DNA from: an uncultured Clostridia bacterium
Lineage (GTDB): Bacteria > Bacillota > Clostridia > Oscillospirales > Oscillospiraceae
Reading direction: 5' to 3'
Assembly (NCBI GenBank): GCA_946061515.1
Contig: CAMGRL010000004.1
Location: 1-64,000 of the forward strand
Length of the DNA stretch: 64,000 bases
The translations under genes and the position numbers were made by a program. Every line of letters begins with the position of its first letter. Within the stretch, counting starts at the first letter, position 1. Positions 35,605 through 42,848 of the stretch are shown here, piece by piece. The notes below the pieces were generated by a model that saw nothing but the letters and a program-made list of their open reading frames with translations, did not search any database and had not been told where the DNA came from.

Positions 35605-35645
35605 ATTCTACCGCCCGCCGGATTTTTTGGTCAACTTGTATACAA
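35605..35645 (-). promoter_or_regulatory. promoter of the minus-strand molybdenum hydroxylase operon, with upstream palindrome
   Basis: On the minus strand TTGACC (35634-35629) and TAGAAT (35610-35605) are spaced 18 bases. The 10-bp palindrome TTGTATACAA (35636-35645) lies immediately upstream of the -35, where an activator or repressor could bind. Confidence 0.65.
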
Positions 35646-35704
35646 AAGTAAGTCGCAGAAATCAATATTCATTTTTTGGCGTTTATGCATAAAATCAGCT
35701 TTTT

Positions 35705-35766
35705 AACGTTGTTACAATAACAATGTTTTTGTGGTGATTTACAAAAACGGAGAAATCAGTTATACT
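35705..35766 (+). promoter_or_regulatory. promoter of the plus-strand arm with operator-like inverted repeat
   Basis: TTTACA (35738-35743) and TATACT (35761-35766) have a 17-base spacer. Just upstream, AACGTTGTTA (35705-35714) and TAACAATGTT (35718-35727) form a 10-bp inverted repeat with one mismatch and a 3-base centre. The divergent gene product downstream carries a ModE-like DNA-binding domain and is the natural candidate to bind here. Confidence 0.7.
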
Positions 35767-35793
35767 ATATAAAAAATTTGGAGGAGCTTGAAC

Positions 35794-36717
35794 ATGAATA
35801 TCGGAGCTGTGATCGTTGCGGCGGGGATGTCCTCGCGAATGGGCGACTTCAAGCCCATGCTGAATATCGGTTCGATCTCTATTGCCCAGCGGATCATCGC
35901 CACTTTTCATCAGGCGGATGTGACGAAAATCGTCATGGTGACGGGGTACAATGCCCTGACGTTGGAGCGCCATCTGGCCAACAACGGCGTGATCTTTCTG
36001 CGCAATGAAAACTATGAGACCACCCAGATGTTCGACTCGGCGAAGATCGGCCTGGAATATATGCGGGACAAGTGCGATAAGGTCCTTTTTACGCCGGTGG
36101 ATATTCCTTTGTTTACGGCAAACACGGTGACTACGCTCTTAAATTCCGGCGCGGAGCTGGCCTGCCCGGTCTGTGACGGAAAGACAGGGCACCCTATTCT
36201 GATCTCCTCCGCCATTATCGAAAAGATCCTTGCCGACTCCGGCGAGCGGGGCCTGCAGGGGGCCATATCCCGCTGCGGTGTGGAGATGACCCAGGTCGAA
36301 GTATCGGACCAGGGCGTGCTTCACGACGCGGACACGCCGGACGATTATAAAGCCCTGCTCCAGTACCACAACAAACAGTTGATCCGGCCGGTGGTAAACG
36401 TCTCTCTGGCAAAGGAAATGCCCTTTTTTGACAGTAAGATCGCCATGCTGCTGACCCTTGTGGATGAAACCGCCTCTGTCCGAACCGCCTGCCAGCGCAT
36501 GCAGATCTCCTATTCCAGCGGCTGGAACATTATCCGCACCTTGGAATCCCAGCTGGGCTGCTCTCTTGTGGAGCGCAGTCAGGGGGGAGCCGGGGGAGGG
36601 CAGAGCCGCCTGACGGAGAAAGGACACCGGCTTCTGACCCGTTTTGAAGCCTTTCAGGAGGAGGTCCGCGGCAGCGCAAACGTTTTGTACGAAAAATATT
36701 TCAGCGGTGAATTTTGA
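35794..36717 (+). CDS. MobA-like nucleotidyltransferase fused to a ModE-type winged helix (DVU_1551-type)
   Basis: A 307-aa fusion from ATG 35794 (GGAGGAG upstream; the TTG at 35788 is less likely). Residues 1-195 form a MobA/MocA-like nucleotidyltransferase: VIVAAGMSSRMGDFKPML, PVDIPLF, and GHPILI. Such enzymes attach CMP or GMP to molybdopterin. Residues 205-307 match the ModE N-terminal DNA-binding domain (TACQRMQISYSSGWNIIRTLE, LVERSQGGAGGGQSRLTEKG). The protein could couple cofactor processing to transcription of the divergent operon. It overlaps the next gene (TGATG). Confidence 0.88.
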   Translation: MNIGAVIVAAGMSSRMGDFKPMLNIGSISIAQRIIATFHQADVTKIVMVTGYNALTLERHLANNGVIFLRNENYETTQMFDSAKIGLEYMRDKCDKVLFTPVDIPLFTANTVTTLLNSGAELACPVCDGKTGHPILISSAIIEKILADSGERGLQGAISRCGVEMTQVEVSDQGVLHDADTPDDYKALLQYHNKQLIRPVVNVSLAKEMPFFDSKIAMLLTLVDETASVRTACQRMQISYSSGWNIIRTLESQLGCSLVERSQGGAGGGQSRLTEKGHRLLTRFEAFQEEVRGSANVLYEKYFSGEF

Positions 36718-37775
36718 TGAGAAGGATATTTCTTGTCCGCCACGGTAAGCCGGACATTCCCCAGGGTGAACGCCGGTATATCGGCCGGACGGATGTAAAG
36801 CTCAGTACCCTGGGAAAGCTCCAGGCGGTGCTGCTGGGCACCGTTCCTGAGATAAAAAACGCCAGTGCTGTTTTTTGCAGCCCCTTGTCCCGGAGCCGGG
36901 AGACGGCGCAATTTCTTTGCCCGGAGCCGGTAGTTGTGGAAGGACTTGCGGAAATGAGCGCGGGGGACTGGGACGGCCTGCGCTTTGACGAGGTAAAAGA
37001 GCGCTGGCCGGAGCTGTATGCCGCCCGTGGGCTTGACCCCAATATCCCCATACCCGGGGCGGAGGATGTTTTTGAGGGGCAGAAGCGCTTTGAAGGGGCT
37101 GTCCGAACCTGTCTGGATCGGAGCGAAGGGGATATCGTTATCGTGGCGCACATCACGGTCAATCAGTCTCTTCTCTGTCTGGCCAAGGGGATCCCGGCGG
37201 ACCGCTGCCGGGGGATAAAGCTGCCCTGCGGCTCTTATTCGGTGCTGGACTTTGACGGAAACTTCCATGTTATTCAGGAGGGCGTCCTGCCCCACCCGGC
37301 GCTGGATGACGCGCTGTGTGAGAAGCTGCTGGACGCGGCCGGGGCCGACGACAGGCTGAAGGCCCACTGCTTTGCGGTGGCGGATCAGGCTGTGTGGCTG
37401 TGCGAAGAACTGAACCGGGCCGGCTGCGGCTTCAACGGCAGTCTTGTGCGCTCGGCAGCACTGCTGCATGATATTGCCCGGGCCTGCCCCGACCATCCGG
37501 GGACGGGGGCCGCCTGGCTCAGTGAGCTGGGCTATGAAGAGGCGGCCAATGTGATCCGGCAGCATCACGACCCGGATTCCACGGAGATCAACGAGGCCGC
37601 GCTGGTCTATATGGCGGACAAGCTGGTGCAGGGCAGCCAAACCGTCACTCTGGAGGAGCGTTTTTCCGCCAGTCTGGCAAAATGCCGGAATGAGGAAGCA
37701 ATCAAGGCTAACAGACGGCGATATGATACAGCCAAAACCATAAAAAACGGGATAAATAGCTTATGTAAACGATGA
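36717..37775 (+). CDS. histidine phosphatase and HD domain fusion protein
   Basis: A 352-aa protein starting at ATG 36717, which overlaps the stop of the nucleotidyltransferase. Residues 1-190 form a phosphoglycerate mutase-like phosphatase: RHG at residues 8-10 (phospho-accepting His), SRSRETAQ, EMSAGDWDG and VAHITVNQ. Residues about 210-340 carry an HD phosphohydrolase pattern (AALLHDIAR, RQHHDPDS, MADKLVQG). The combination resembles alpha-ribazole phosphatase plus nucleotide-sanitising HD enzymes. A role in trimming a nucleotide-linked pterin or precursor is a guess. The last six residues and stop codon come from palindromic element B. Confidence 0.83.
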   Translation: MRRIFLVRHGKPDIPQGERRYIGRTDVKLSTLGKLQAVLLGTVPEIKNASAVFCSPLSRSRETAQFLCPEPVVVEGLAEMSAGDWDGLRFDEVKERWPELYAARGLDPNIPIPGAEDVFEGQKRFEGAVRTCLDRSEGDIVIVAHITVNQSLLCLAKGIPADRCRGIKLPCGSYSVLDFDGNFHVIQEGVLPHPALDDALCEKLLDAAGADDRLKAHCFAVADQAVWLCEELNRAGCGFNGSLVRSAALLHDIARACPDHPGTGAAWLSELGYEEAANVIRQHHDPDSTEINEAALVYMADKLVQGSQTVTLEERFSASLAKCRNEEAIKANRRRYDTAKTIKNGINSLCKR

Positions 37776-37931
37776 TTAAATCGGCAAGAACGGATCGCGA
37801 GAAAATTTGTGTTCTGATGAAGGCACTTTTTTGCAGGAATACTTTGTGTATTGCAAGAAAAAGTGACAAAATCAGGGCGCAAATTTGCCGCGAGACGCCG
37901 TAGGCGATTTATTCAGCGTTTACTTATGCGG
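37758..37931. repeat. palindromic MITE-like element, copy B
   Basis: An imperfect palindrome of about 174 bp with arms of roughly 85 bases. The left part reads GCTTATGTAAACGATGATT and the right part mirrors it as AATAAATCGC-type sequence when reversed. The tip is ATACTTTGTGTAT, the same tip sequence as copy C (59399-59572). It supplies the stop codon of the phosphatase-HD gene and ends just before the xdhC ribosome binding site. Confidence 0.7.
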
Positions 37932-37946
37932 AAAGGAACTGATCGT

Positions 37947-38972
37947 ATGAGAAACATGTTCAGAATTATGGCGGAAAAGCTCAAAGCGGGGGAGGACCTG
38001 GTGCTGGTCACGGTGATCGCCTCCTCCGGCGCGACGCCCAGAGGCGCGGGAGCCAGAATGCTTGTGGGCGCTCAGGGGCGCATCTGCGGGACCATCGGCG
38101 GCGGCGCGGTGGAGTACCGCTCGGAACACATCGCGGCCCAGGTGCTGAAGGATAAGTCCTCCGGACTCCACGATTTCAGCCTGACCCGGGACGATGTGCA
38201 GAATCTGGGAATGATCTGCGGCGGCGCGGTGAAGGTGTTCTTCTGCTTCCTGCCCGGCGGGGACGAGGGCCTGATCGCTCTTGCGGAAAAAGCGGAGGAG
38301 CTGTTTGCCAAAGGGGAGGATATGTGGCTCATCTCCCATATCTCCAACGGCGGCAAGCTGGGCGTGTACACCCGGACAGAGGGCTTTTACGGCCTTGACG
38401 CGCCGGCCTGGCTGGAGGACAGTCTGGGCCACCACCCGGCCCACATGGAAAAAGACGGTGAGGAATACTATGCCGAACAGATCTGCTCGGCCTCCCGGGT
38501 CTATGTTTTCGGCTGCGGCCATGTGGCCCAGGAGCTGGTGCCGGTGCTGAGCCATGTGGGCTTTCGCTGTGTGGCCATGGACGACAGGCCGGAGTTTGCT
38601 TCCAAGGACCTGTTTCCCACGGCGGATGAGGTAAAGCTCATCGACTTTGAACATGTGGACCGGTATATTACCGTGACGGACCAGGACTACGTCTGCATCA
38701 TGACCCGGGGCCACGCCTTTGACGCCGTGATCCAGGCCCAGATCCTCCGTACCCCTGCCTGCTATATCGGCGTGATCGGCAGCGCCCACAAAAAAGCGGG
38801 CGTTTATCAGAAGCTGAGAGAGGAGTACGGCTTTGCGGACGAGGACTTTGCCCGGATCACCTCGCCCATCGGCCTGGACATCAAGGCGGAGACGCCGGAG
38901 GAGATCGCCATCTCCATCGCCGGACAACTCATCGAGCTGAGGGCCAGACTGAATAAGAACATAGGAAAATAA
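37947..38972 (+). CDS. xdhC: XdhC family molybdenum cofactor maturation protein
   Basis: A 341-aa protein from ATG 37947 (MRNMFRIMAEKL), preceded by GAAAGGAAC. The N-terminal XdhC/CoxI domain shows TVIASSGATPRGAGARMLV and GTIGGGAVE; the C-terminal Rossmann domain shows VYVFGCGHVAQELVPVL and CYIGVIGSAHKK. XdhC binds Moco, protects its sulfurated form and delivers it to xanthine dehydrogenase-type enzymes. Here the only candidate client in view is the Mop-type enzyme on the other arm. The in-frame upstream codons belong to the palindromic element. Confidence 0.93.
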   Translation: MRNMFRIMAEKLKAGEDLVLVTVIASSGATPRGAGARMLVGAQGRICGTIGGGAVEYRSEHIAAQVLKDKSSGLHDFSLTRDDVQNLGMICGGAVKVFFCFLPGGDEGLIALAEKAEELFAKGEDMWLISHISNGGKLGVYTRTEGFYGLDAPAWLEDSLGHHPAHMEKDGEEYYAEQICSASRVYVFGCGHVAQELVPVLSHVGFRCVAMDDRPEFASKDLFPTADEVKLIDFEHVDRYITVTDQDYVCIMTRGHAFDAVIQAQILRTPACYIGVIGSAHKKAGVYQKLREEYGFADEDFARITSPIGLDIKAETPEEIAISIAGQLIELRARLNKNIGK

Positions 38973-38980
38973 TTGTTCGC

Positions 38981-39018
38981 GTTTTACACAATTTTTTGCT
39001 TGCAAAATTGTGCAAAAC
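38981..39018. other. inverted repeat after xdhC
   Basis: GTTTTACACAATTTT and AAAATTGTGCAAAAC form a 15-bp stem with one mismatch and a short loop. There is no U tract. It may be a transcript-end hairpin or an operator for the small gene at 39108. The CACAATTTTG core also occurs in palindromic element A. Confidence 0.5.
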
Positions 39019-39107
39019 AATGAAAGTCAAAAAGCGTGAGACGTTTCACCCCTTTTCGGCGTCTTTATAGATAGAGAGACAAAAGACAGAAAAGAATGAG
39101 GGGTTTT

Positions 39108-39251
39108 ATGATCAAGCTTGACGATATTCTGGCCATCTGCATTGCGGCGCTGCTGACGCTGTCCATCTTGTTCTGCACAAAATTCATGGCCGTCCCGGAA
39201 CCCGGCGGCGTGTATTATCCCGCCGAGCAGACGATCCAGGCGGACAGCTGA
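39108..39251 (+). CDS. 47-aa predicted single-pass membrane microprotein
   Basis: ATG 39108 opens MIKLDDILAICIAALLTLSI, a single hydrophobic helix (to about residue 24), followed by a polar tail ending EQTIQADS. GAGGGG lies 4 bases upstream, a good ribosome binding site. It follows xdhC by 135 bases with a hairpin between. No family is recognised. The strong site and clean helix support translation, but the size makes this tentative. Confidence 0.5.
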   Translation: MIKLDDILAICIAALLTLSILFCTKFMAVPEPGGVYYPAEQTIQADS

Positions 39252-39682
39252 AAATGAATTAACCGGAGGCGTACACGCGTCTTAGTGTTGGTAATCTGTT
39301 AACCTGTCTAATAACCAATTTTCCCCATGTGAAGAGGCTGCCGCAGAATTTTTTCTGCGACAGCCTCTTCCATGTTGGCTGATGACTGTACTTTTTTGAA
39401 TAATCGTGATACAATTAAAGAGCTTTTTATGTAAGTTTGCACCTATTTTTGCAGTCTCTCCCTATGTACCTGGCTTCCAATTTATTAGTCCAATGTATTT
39501 ATCAATGGGATTAATACCCTTTTTGGATTATTGAACAGAAGTCAGTCACCCATCCTTCGGTCTGCAAATAACACACTATAGGACCTGTATCCGCATGAAA
39601 AATAACGTTTGGGGCAGTGACATTCGCAAAAATGAAGAAAAACTTTAAAGTAAGTTATTTTCTGAAAACGGGGGAAACAAAA
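39252..39682. other. 430-bp gene-free stretch with a long hairpin
   Basis: I see no convincing gene. A strong hairpin, GAAGAGGCTGCCGCAGA (39331-39347) against TCTGCGACAGCCTCTTC (39354-39370), lies in the first third but lacks a U tract. After it the sequence becomes A+T-rich, marking the edge of the low-G+C O-acetylation patch. TACAAT at 39410-39415 is a possible -10 with a poor -35 (TGTACT, 17 bases upstream). Confidence 0.55.
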
Positions 39683-41125
39683 GTGCTTTTTAACTCCTAT
39701 GAATTTATTTTGGCGTTTCTGCCGATTACATTAGTGATTTACTTCCTGGCCTGCAGAGTCAGGAAAGGGCGCTTGGGAATTGCCGTATTGGCAGCTGCGT
39801 CCATTCTTTTTGTAGCCGTTTCCAACATACAGAGCGCAGCAATTTTGCTCCTCAGCGTTGCGGCAAACTATTGGCTTGGCCATCAAATATCCCACAAACA
39901 AAGAGAGGTCCAAAAAGTATGGCTGATTGTTGGACTTATCTTCGATATCGGAATTCTGGGATATTTCAAATACGCCAATTTCCTGGTTGATGGTATCAAT
40001 GGTTTTTTCGGAGCTGATATACCGCTGGTTCGTGCTTTCCTGCCCGTTGGGTTGAGCTTCTATACGTTCCAACAGATTGCATATTTGGCAGATATTTATA
40101 AAGGTGAAGCTATGCCCTGCGGTTTCGGGGAGTATCTGCTCTATGTAGCTTTCTTCCCCAAACTGGTTCAGGGACCGATTGCACAGCAAAAGGAATTGAT
40201 CCCGCAGTTTTCTGATTTGGGCAGGAAAGTGTTGAATTGGGATAACGTCGCAAAAGGGCTTTCTTTGTTTGCAATCGGTCTGGCAAAAAAAGTTTTGGTG
40301 GCGGACAACTTTGGCAAAATTGTGGACTATGGTTTCGGCCACATTTCTTCATTGAACTCGTTTGAAGCCATGCTGGCTGTTCTGGGCTACACATTCCAGA
40401 TTTACTTTGACTTTTCTGGCTATTGTGATATGGCCGTGGGCATCGGCCTGATGTTCAATATTGAGCTTCCGCAAAATTTCAACTCTCCCTATAAAGCTCT
40501 GAGTATTTCTGATTTCTGGAAACGATGGCATATCACACTGACAAACTTTCTCACCAGGTATATCTACATTCCACTGGGCGGCAGCCGCAAGGGAAAGATC
40601 AGAGGATATCTGAATATTCTGATTGTGTTTTTGGTTAGTGGATTATGGCACGGCGCAGGTTATACGTTCATACTGTGGGGACTGATGCATGGTATCGCAA
40701 TGGCGCTTGAGCGGATTACGAAAAGCGGGTATGAAAAGCTTCCCAAGGTGATTCGCTGGATCTTAACCTTTGCTTTTATCAACATAACCTGGGTGTTTTT
40801 CCGTGCGGGAAGTGTTACCGATGCTATGGCGATGCTAAAGCAGGTCTTTGTGGGTGGATGGAGTTTTGCCATCAATGCCGAGTTAACGGAAACGCTGTTA
40901 CAACCGACCTTGATTAGCATTGCAAACAGAATATTAGGGTTGCCAGTCGTATCTGTTTTTGCCTGTGCTGGGGCGTTGCTTACGGTCCTATTGGTGAAAA
41001 ACAGCACCGAGTGGCTGAAAACCTTCAAGCCTTGTGCAGGAGTGTGGGTTCAGACATATTTCCTGCTTATACTGAGTATCCTTTCTGTTTCCGGCGTGAG
41101 CACCTTTCTGTATTCTAATTTCTAA
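39683..41125 (+). CDS. MBOAT family O-acyltransferase (AlgI/DltB-like)
   Basis: Polytopic membrane acyltransferase of about 480 aa. A GTG start at 39683 (LFNSYEFILAFLPI, the usual MBOAT opening) is preceded by GGGGGAAAC; an upstream ATG at 39617 adds an atypical polar N-terminus. The family hallmarks are present: QIAYLADIYKG, FFPKLVQGPI, DFSGYCDMAVGIG, FWKRWHITL and the catalytic-region histidine in SGLWHGAGYTFILWG (near residue 322). It passes acyl groups, usually acetyl, across the membrane to a polysaccharide. The next gene encodes its likely SGNH partner. Base composition (about 40-45% G+C in sampled lines) is lower than its surroundings, suggesting transfer. Confidence 0.92.
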   Translation: MLFNSYEFILAFLPITLVIYFLACRVRKGRLGIAVLAAASILFVAVSNIQSAAILLLSVAANYWLGHQISHKQREVQKVWLIVGLIFDIGILGYFKYANFLVDGINGFFGADIPLVRAFLPVGLSFYTFQQIAYLADIYKGEAMPCGFGEYLLYVAFFPKLVQGPIAQQKELIPQFSDLGRKVLNWDNVAKGLSLFAIGLAKKVLVADNFGKIVDYGFGHISSLNSFEAMLAVLGYTFQIYFDFSGYCDMAVGIGLMFNIELPQNFNSPYKALSISDFWKRWHITLTNFLTRYIYIPLGGSRKGKIRGYLNILIVFLVSGLWHGAGYTFILWGLMHGIAMALERITKSGYEKLPKVIRWILTFAFINITWVFFRAGSVTDAMAMLKQVFVGGWSFAINAELTETLLQPTLISIANRILGLPVVSVFACAGALLTVLLVKNSTEWLKTFKPCAGVWVQTYFLLILSILSVSGVSTFLYSNF

Positions 41126-41137
41126 GGGAGAAACGTG

Positions 41138-42187
41138 ATGAAATCAAAGAAATGGACAATCACAATGCTATTGGTAATCGTTTTGTCACTGACTGTATTT
41201 GCCGGAATCATGTACTGGATGGATCCCTTACTCCATTACGGCACAGAAAACGATACTTTTACATACTATGAATACGGCGAAATGTATTCAAATCCGGGAA
41301 TTGCAATGCACTATACTTATGATGCTGTCATGGTCGGCACATCCATGATAGAAAATACTGATGTAGATCTATGCGATGAATTATTCGGATGCAAGATGGT
41401 CCGCCTTCCTTACTCCGGCGGAACGACCTATAACATGAAAACCATTCTGGATGTCTGTTTTGCCAGTGGCAATGAAATTAAGACGGTTTTCTGGGAGCTG
41501 GATGAGTTCCAGATATTTGGTAGCGCAACAGAACCACGATATCCACTGCCAGATTATCTTTATCGCATGGACCACAGGGAAGACTTATCTTATTTGCTGA
41601 ACCTGGATATATTTTATCACTATGGAATGAATAATATTCTGGGGACGCTTCGGGGTGAGATGCGATCAGCTGAAAGGCGTGGTGAAACGCTGACCGGAAC
41701 CTTCGGCGCGGAAGCGACTCTGGCTGGCTATTCTCGTCCAGAAAAATCAGCAAGTATTTGCGGCTTTTATAATTCTGCCCTACCAGAAAAAGTTGATGCA
41801 AACCTCTGCAATATAGAGATATTGATTCAGACACACCCGGAAACGCAATTTGTGTTCTTCATGCCTCCGTTCAGTGTACTTTATTGGGATGCAGAAATCC
41901 GCAATGGAACATTTGAATCCACAATGGATGGTGTAAAATATGCCCTGAAACACCTGCTTGAATATGAGAATGTGCAGATATTCTTTTTTCAAGGTGAAAA
42001 AGAAATTATTACTAATCTGAATAACTATAAAGATTATTCGCACTACGGACCCTGGATAAATAATCTCACAACGCAATATATCTCAGAAGGACGCAACCAA
42101 GTTACAAAAGACAACGTTGAACAATTAATTTGTGACATGAAGGATACCATTTATAGCTTTGATTTTGAACTGTTGCTTAAGTCTTAA
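41138..42187 (+). CDS. SGNH/AlgJ-like membrane-anchored acetyltransferase partner
   Basis: A 349-aa protein with one N-terminal helix (ITMLLVIVLSLTVFAGIMYWM) and an extracytoplasmic domain. A VGTSMIENTD block carries the nucleophile-type serine of the SGNH fold, and a late NYKDYSHYGPWIN carries the Asp and His of the DxxH block. This matches AlgJ/AlgX/PatB-like partners of MBOAT proteins that transfer acetyl groups to glycans. ATG 41138 follows GGGAGAAACGTG. It is 12 bases after the MBOAT gene and equally A+T-rich. The glycan target is unknown and no polysaccharide genes lie nearby. Confidence 0.75.
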   Translation: MKSKKWTITMLLVIVLSLTVFAGIMYWMDPLLHYGTENDTFTYYEYGEMYSNPGIAMHYTYDAVMVGTSMIENTDVDLCDELFGCKMVRLPYSGGTTYNMKTILDVCFASGNEIKTVFWELDEFQIFGSATEPRYPLPDYLYRMDHREDLSYLLNLDIFYHYGMNNILGTLRGEMRSAERRGETLTGTFGAEATLAGYSRPEKSASICGFYNSALPEKVDANLCNIEILIQTHPETQFVFFMPPFSVLYWDAEIRNGTFESTMDGVKYALKHLLEYENVQIFFFQGEKEIITNLNNYKDYSHYGPWINNLTTQYISEGRNQVTKDNVEQLICDMKDTIYSFDFELLLKS

Positions 42188-42219
42188 CCAGGGGTAAGCA
42201 TATATAGTTTTTGATAAAG

Positions 42220-42417
42220 ATGATCAGAGATACTATGGACACTAAGAGTATTAAATACATCCTTCGTCCACAGGAACTTCATATTATTAGTCTGATGAAA
42301 GAACTCAATAGTGTCAAATGTCATCCGGACTCACCAGACTCAGTGTATAAAGAGATACAGAATATGTTCGGTGCATTTGCCTGTAGTAGTATAAAAAAGA
42401 GAAAGGTTTTCGATTAA
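42220..42417 (+). CDS. possible 65-aa protein, unrecognised
   Basis: ATG 42220 opens MIRDTMDTKSIKYIL and the frame continues to 42417. The protein is basic at its end (SSIKKRKVFD), with two cysteines. The ribosome binding site is weak (GATAAAG) and composition matches the A+T-rich patch. It could be a gene fragment left with the transferred region. Coding status is uncertain. Confidence 0.3.
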   Translation: MIRDTMDTKSIKYILRPQELHIISLMKELNSVKCHPDSPDSVYKEIQNMFGAFACSSIKKRKVFD

Positions 42418-42435
42418 CCGGCAATAGACATAAAT

Positions 42436-42484
42436 AAAAAATAGCCGCAAGCCATTGTTTGATGACTTGCGGCTATGGTTTTTA
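42436..42484. terminator. bidirectional terminator ahead of the second HypA-like gene
   Basis: ATAGCCGCAAG and CTTGCGGCTAT form an 11-bp stem with a 14-base loop, with AAAAAA on the left and GGTTTTTATT on the right. It ends both the plus-strand O-acetylation patch and the minus-strand hypA-like unit. Confidence 0.85.
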
Positions 42485-42838
42485 TTGCTGATTTTCTTCC
42501 GGCAGGTGGATCTCCTTGATGGTGAAATCCTTGCCGGACAGGATCGTCTTGTCAAAGCTGCCGCAGTTGGGACAGTAGCCCTCATGCTCCACCACATTGA
42601 AGATCTCGTCACAGTCGTCGCACTCGGCCAGACCGGGAACGGTCTCCATGATGAGCTTTGTATCGCTGAGCATGGTGCCCTCTGTGACCAGAGGGTACAC
42701 ATCCTCAACATACTTGGGGATGATCAGGGACAATTCCCCGATCTCCACAACGATCTCGCTGATGCTTTGAATATTGTTTTCGGCGGCAAAGTCCATGACG
42801 GTCTTGCACATCTGCCGTACTACGCCAATCTCATGCAT
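42482..42838 (-). CDS. HypA/HybF-like metallochaperone, copy 2
   Basis: A 118-aa HypA-like protein with N-terminal MHE and zinc cysteines C73, C76, C89 and C92. It follows the second large Fe-S flavoprotein by 10 bases on the minus strand. Like copy 1 it has no hydrogenase genes around it. It differs from copy 1 across most of its length, so the two pairs are old paralogues or separate acquisitions, not a recent duplication. It is likely dedicated to the adjacent flavoprotein, but which metal it handles cannot be told. Confidence 0.85.
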   Translation of the reverse strand: MHEIGVVRQMCKTVMDFAAENNIQSISEIVVEIGELSLIIPKYVEDVYPLVTEGTMLSDTKLIMETVPGLAECDDCDEIFNVVEHEGYCPNCGSFDKTILSGKDFTIKEIHLPEENQQ

Positions 42839-42848
42839 GGGCGCTCAC

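Noticed and set aside
35569..35793. Moco riboswitch in the divergent region.
   Set aside because: The region is only 225 bases, shared by two promoters and two short leaders, with no room for the conserved multi-stem aptamer; the repeats look like protein operators.
39331..39370. Calling the GAAGAGGCTG hairpin a rho-independent terminator.
   Set aside because: Strong stem but no U tract on either strand and no gene ends next to it, so it is only noted in the gene-free stretch.
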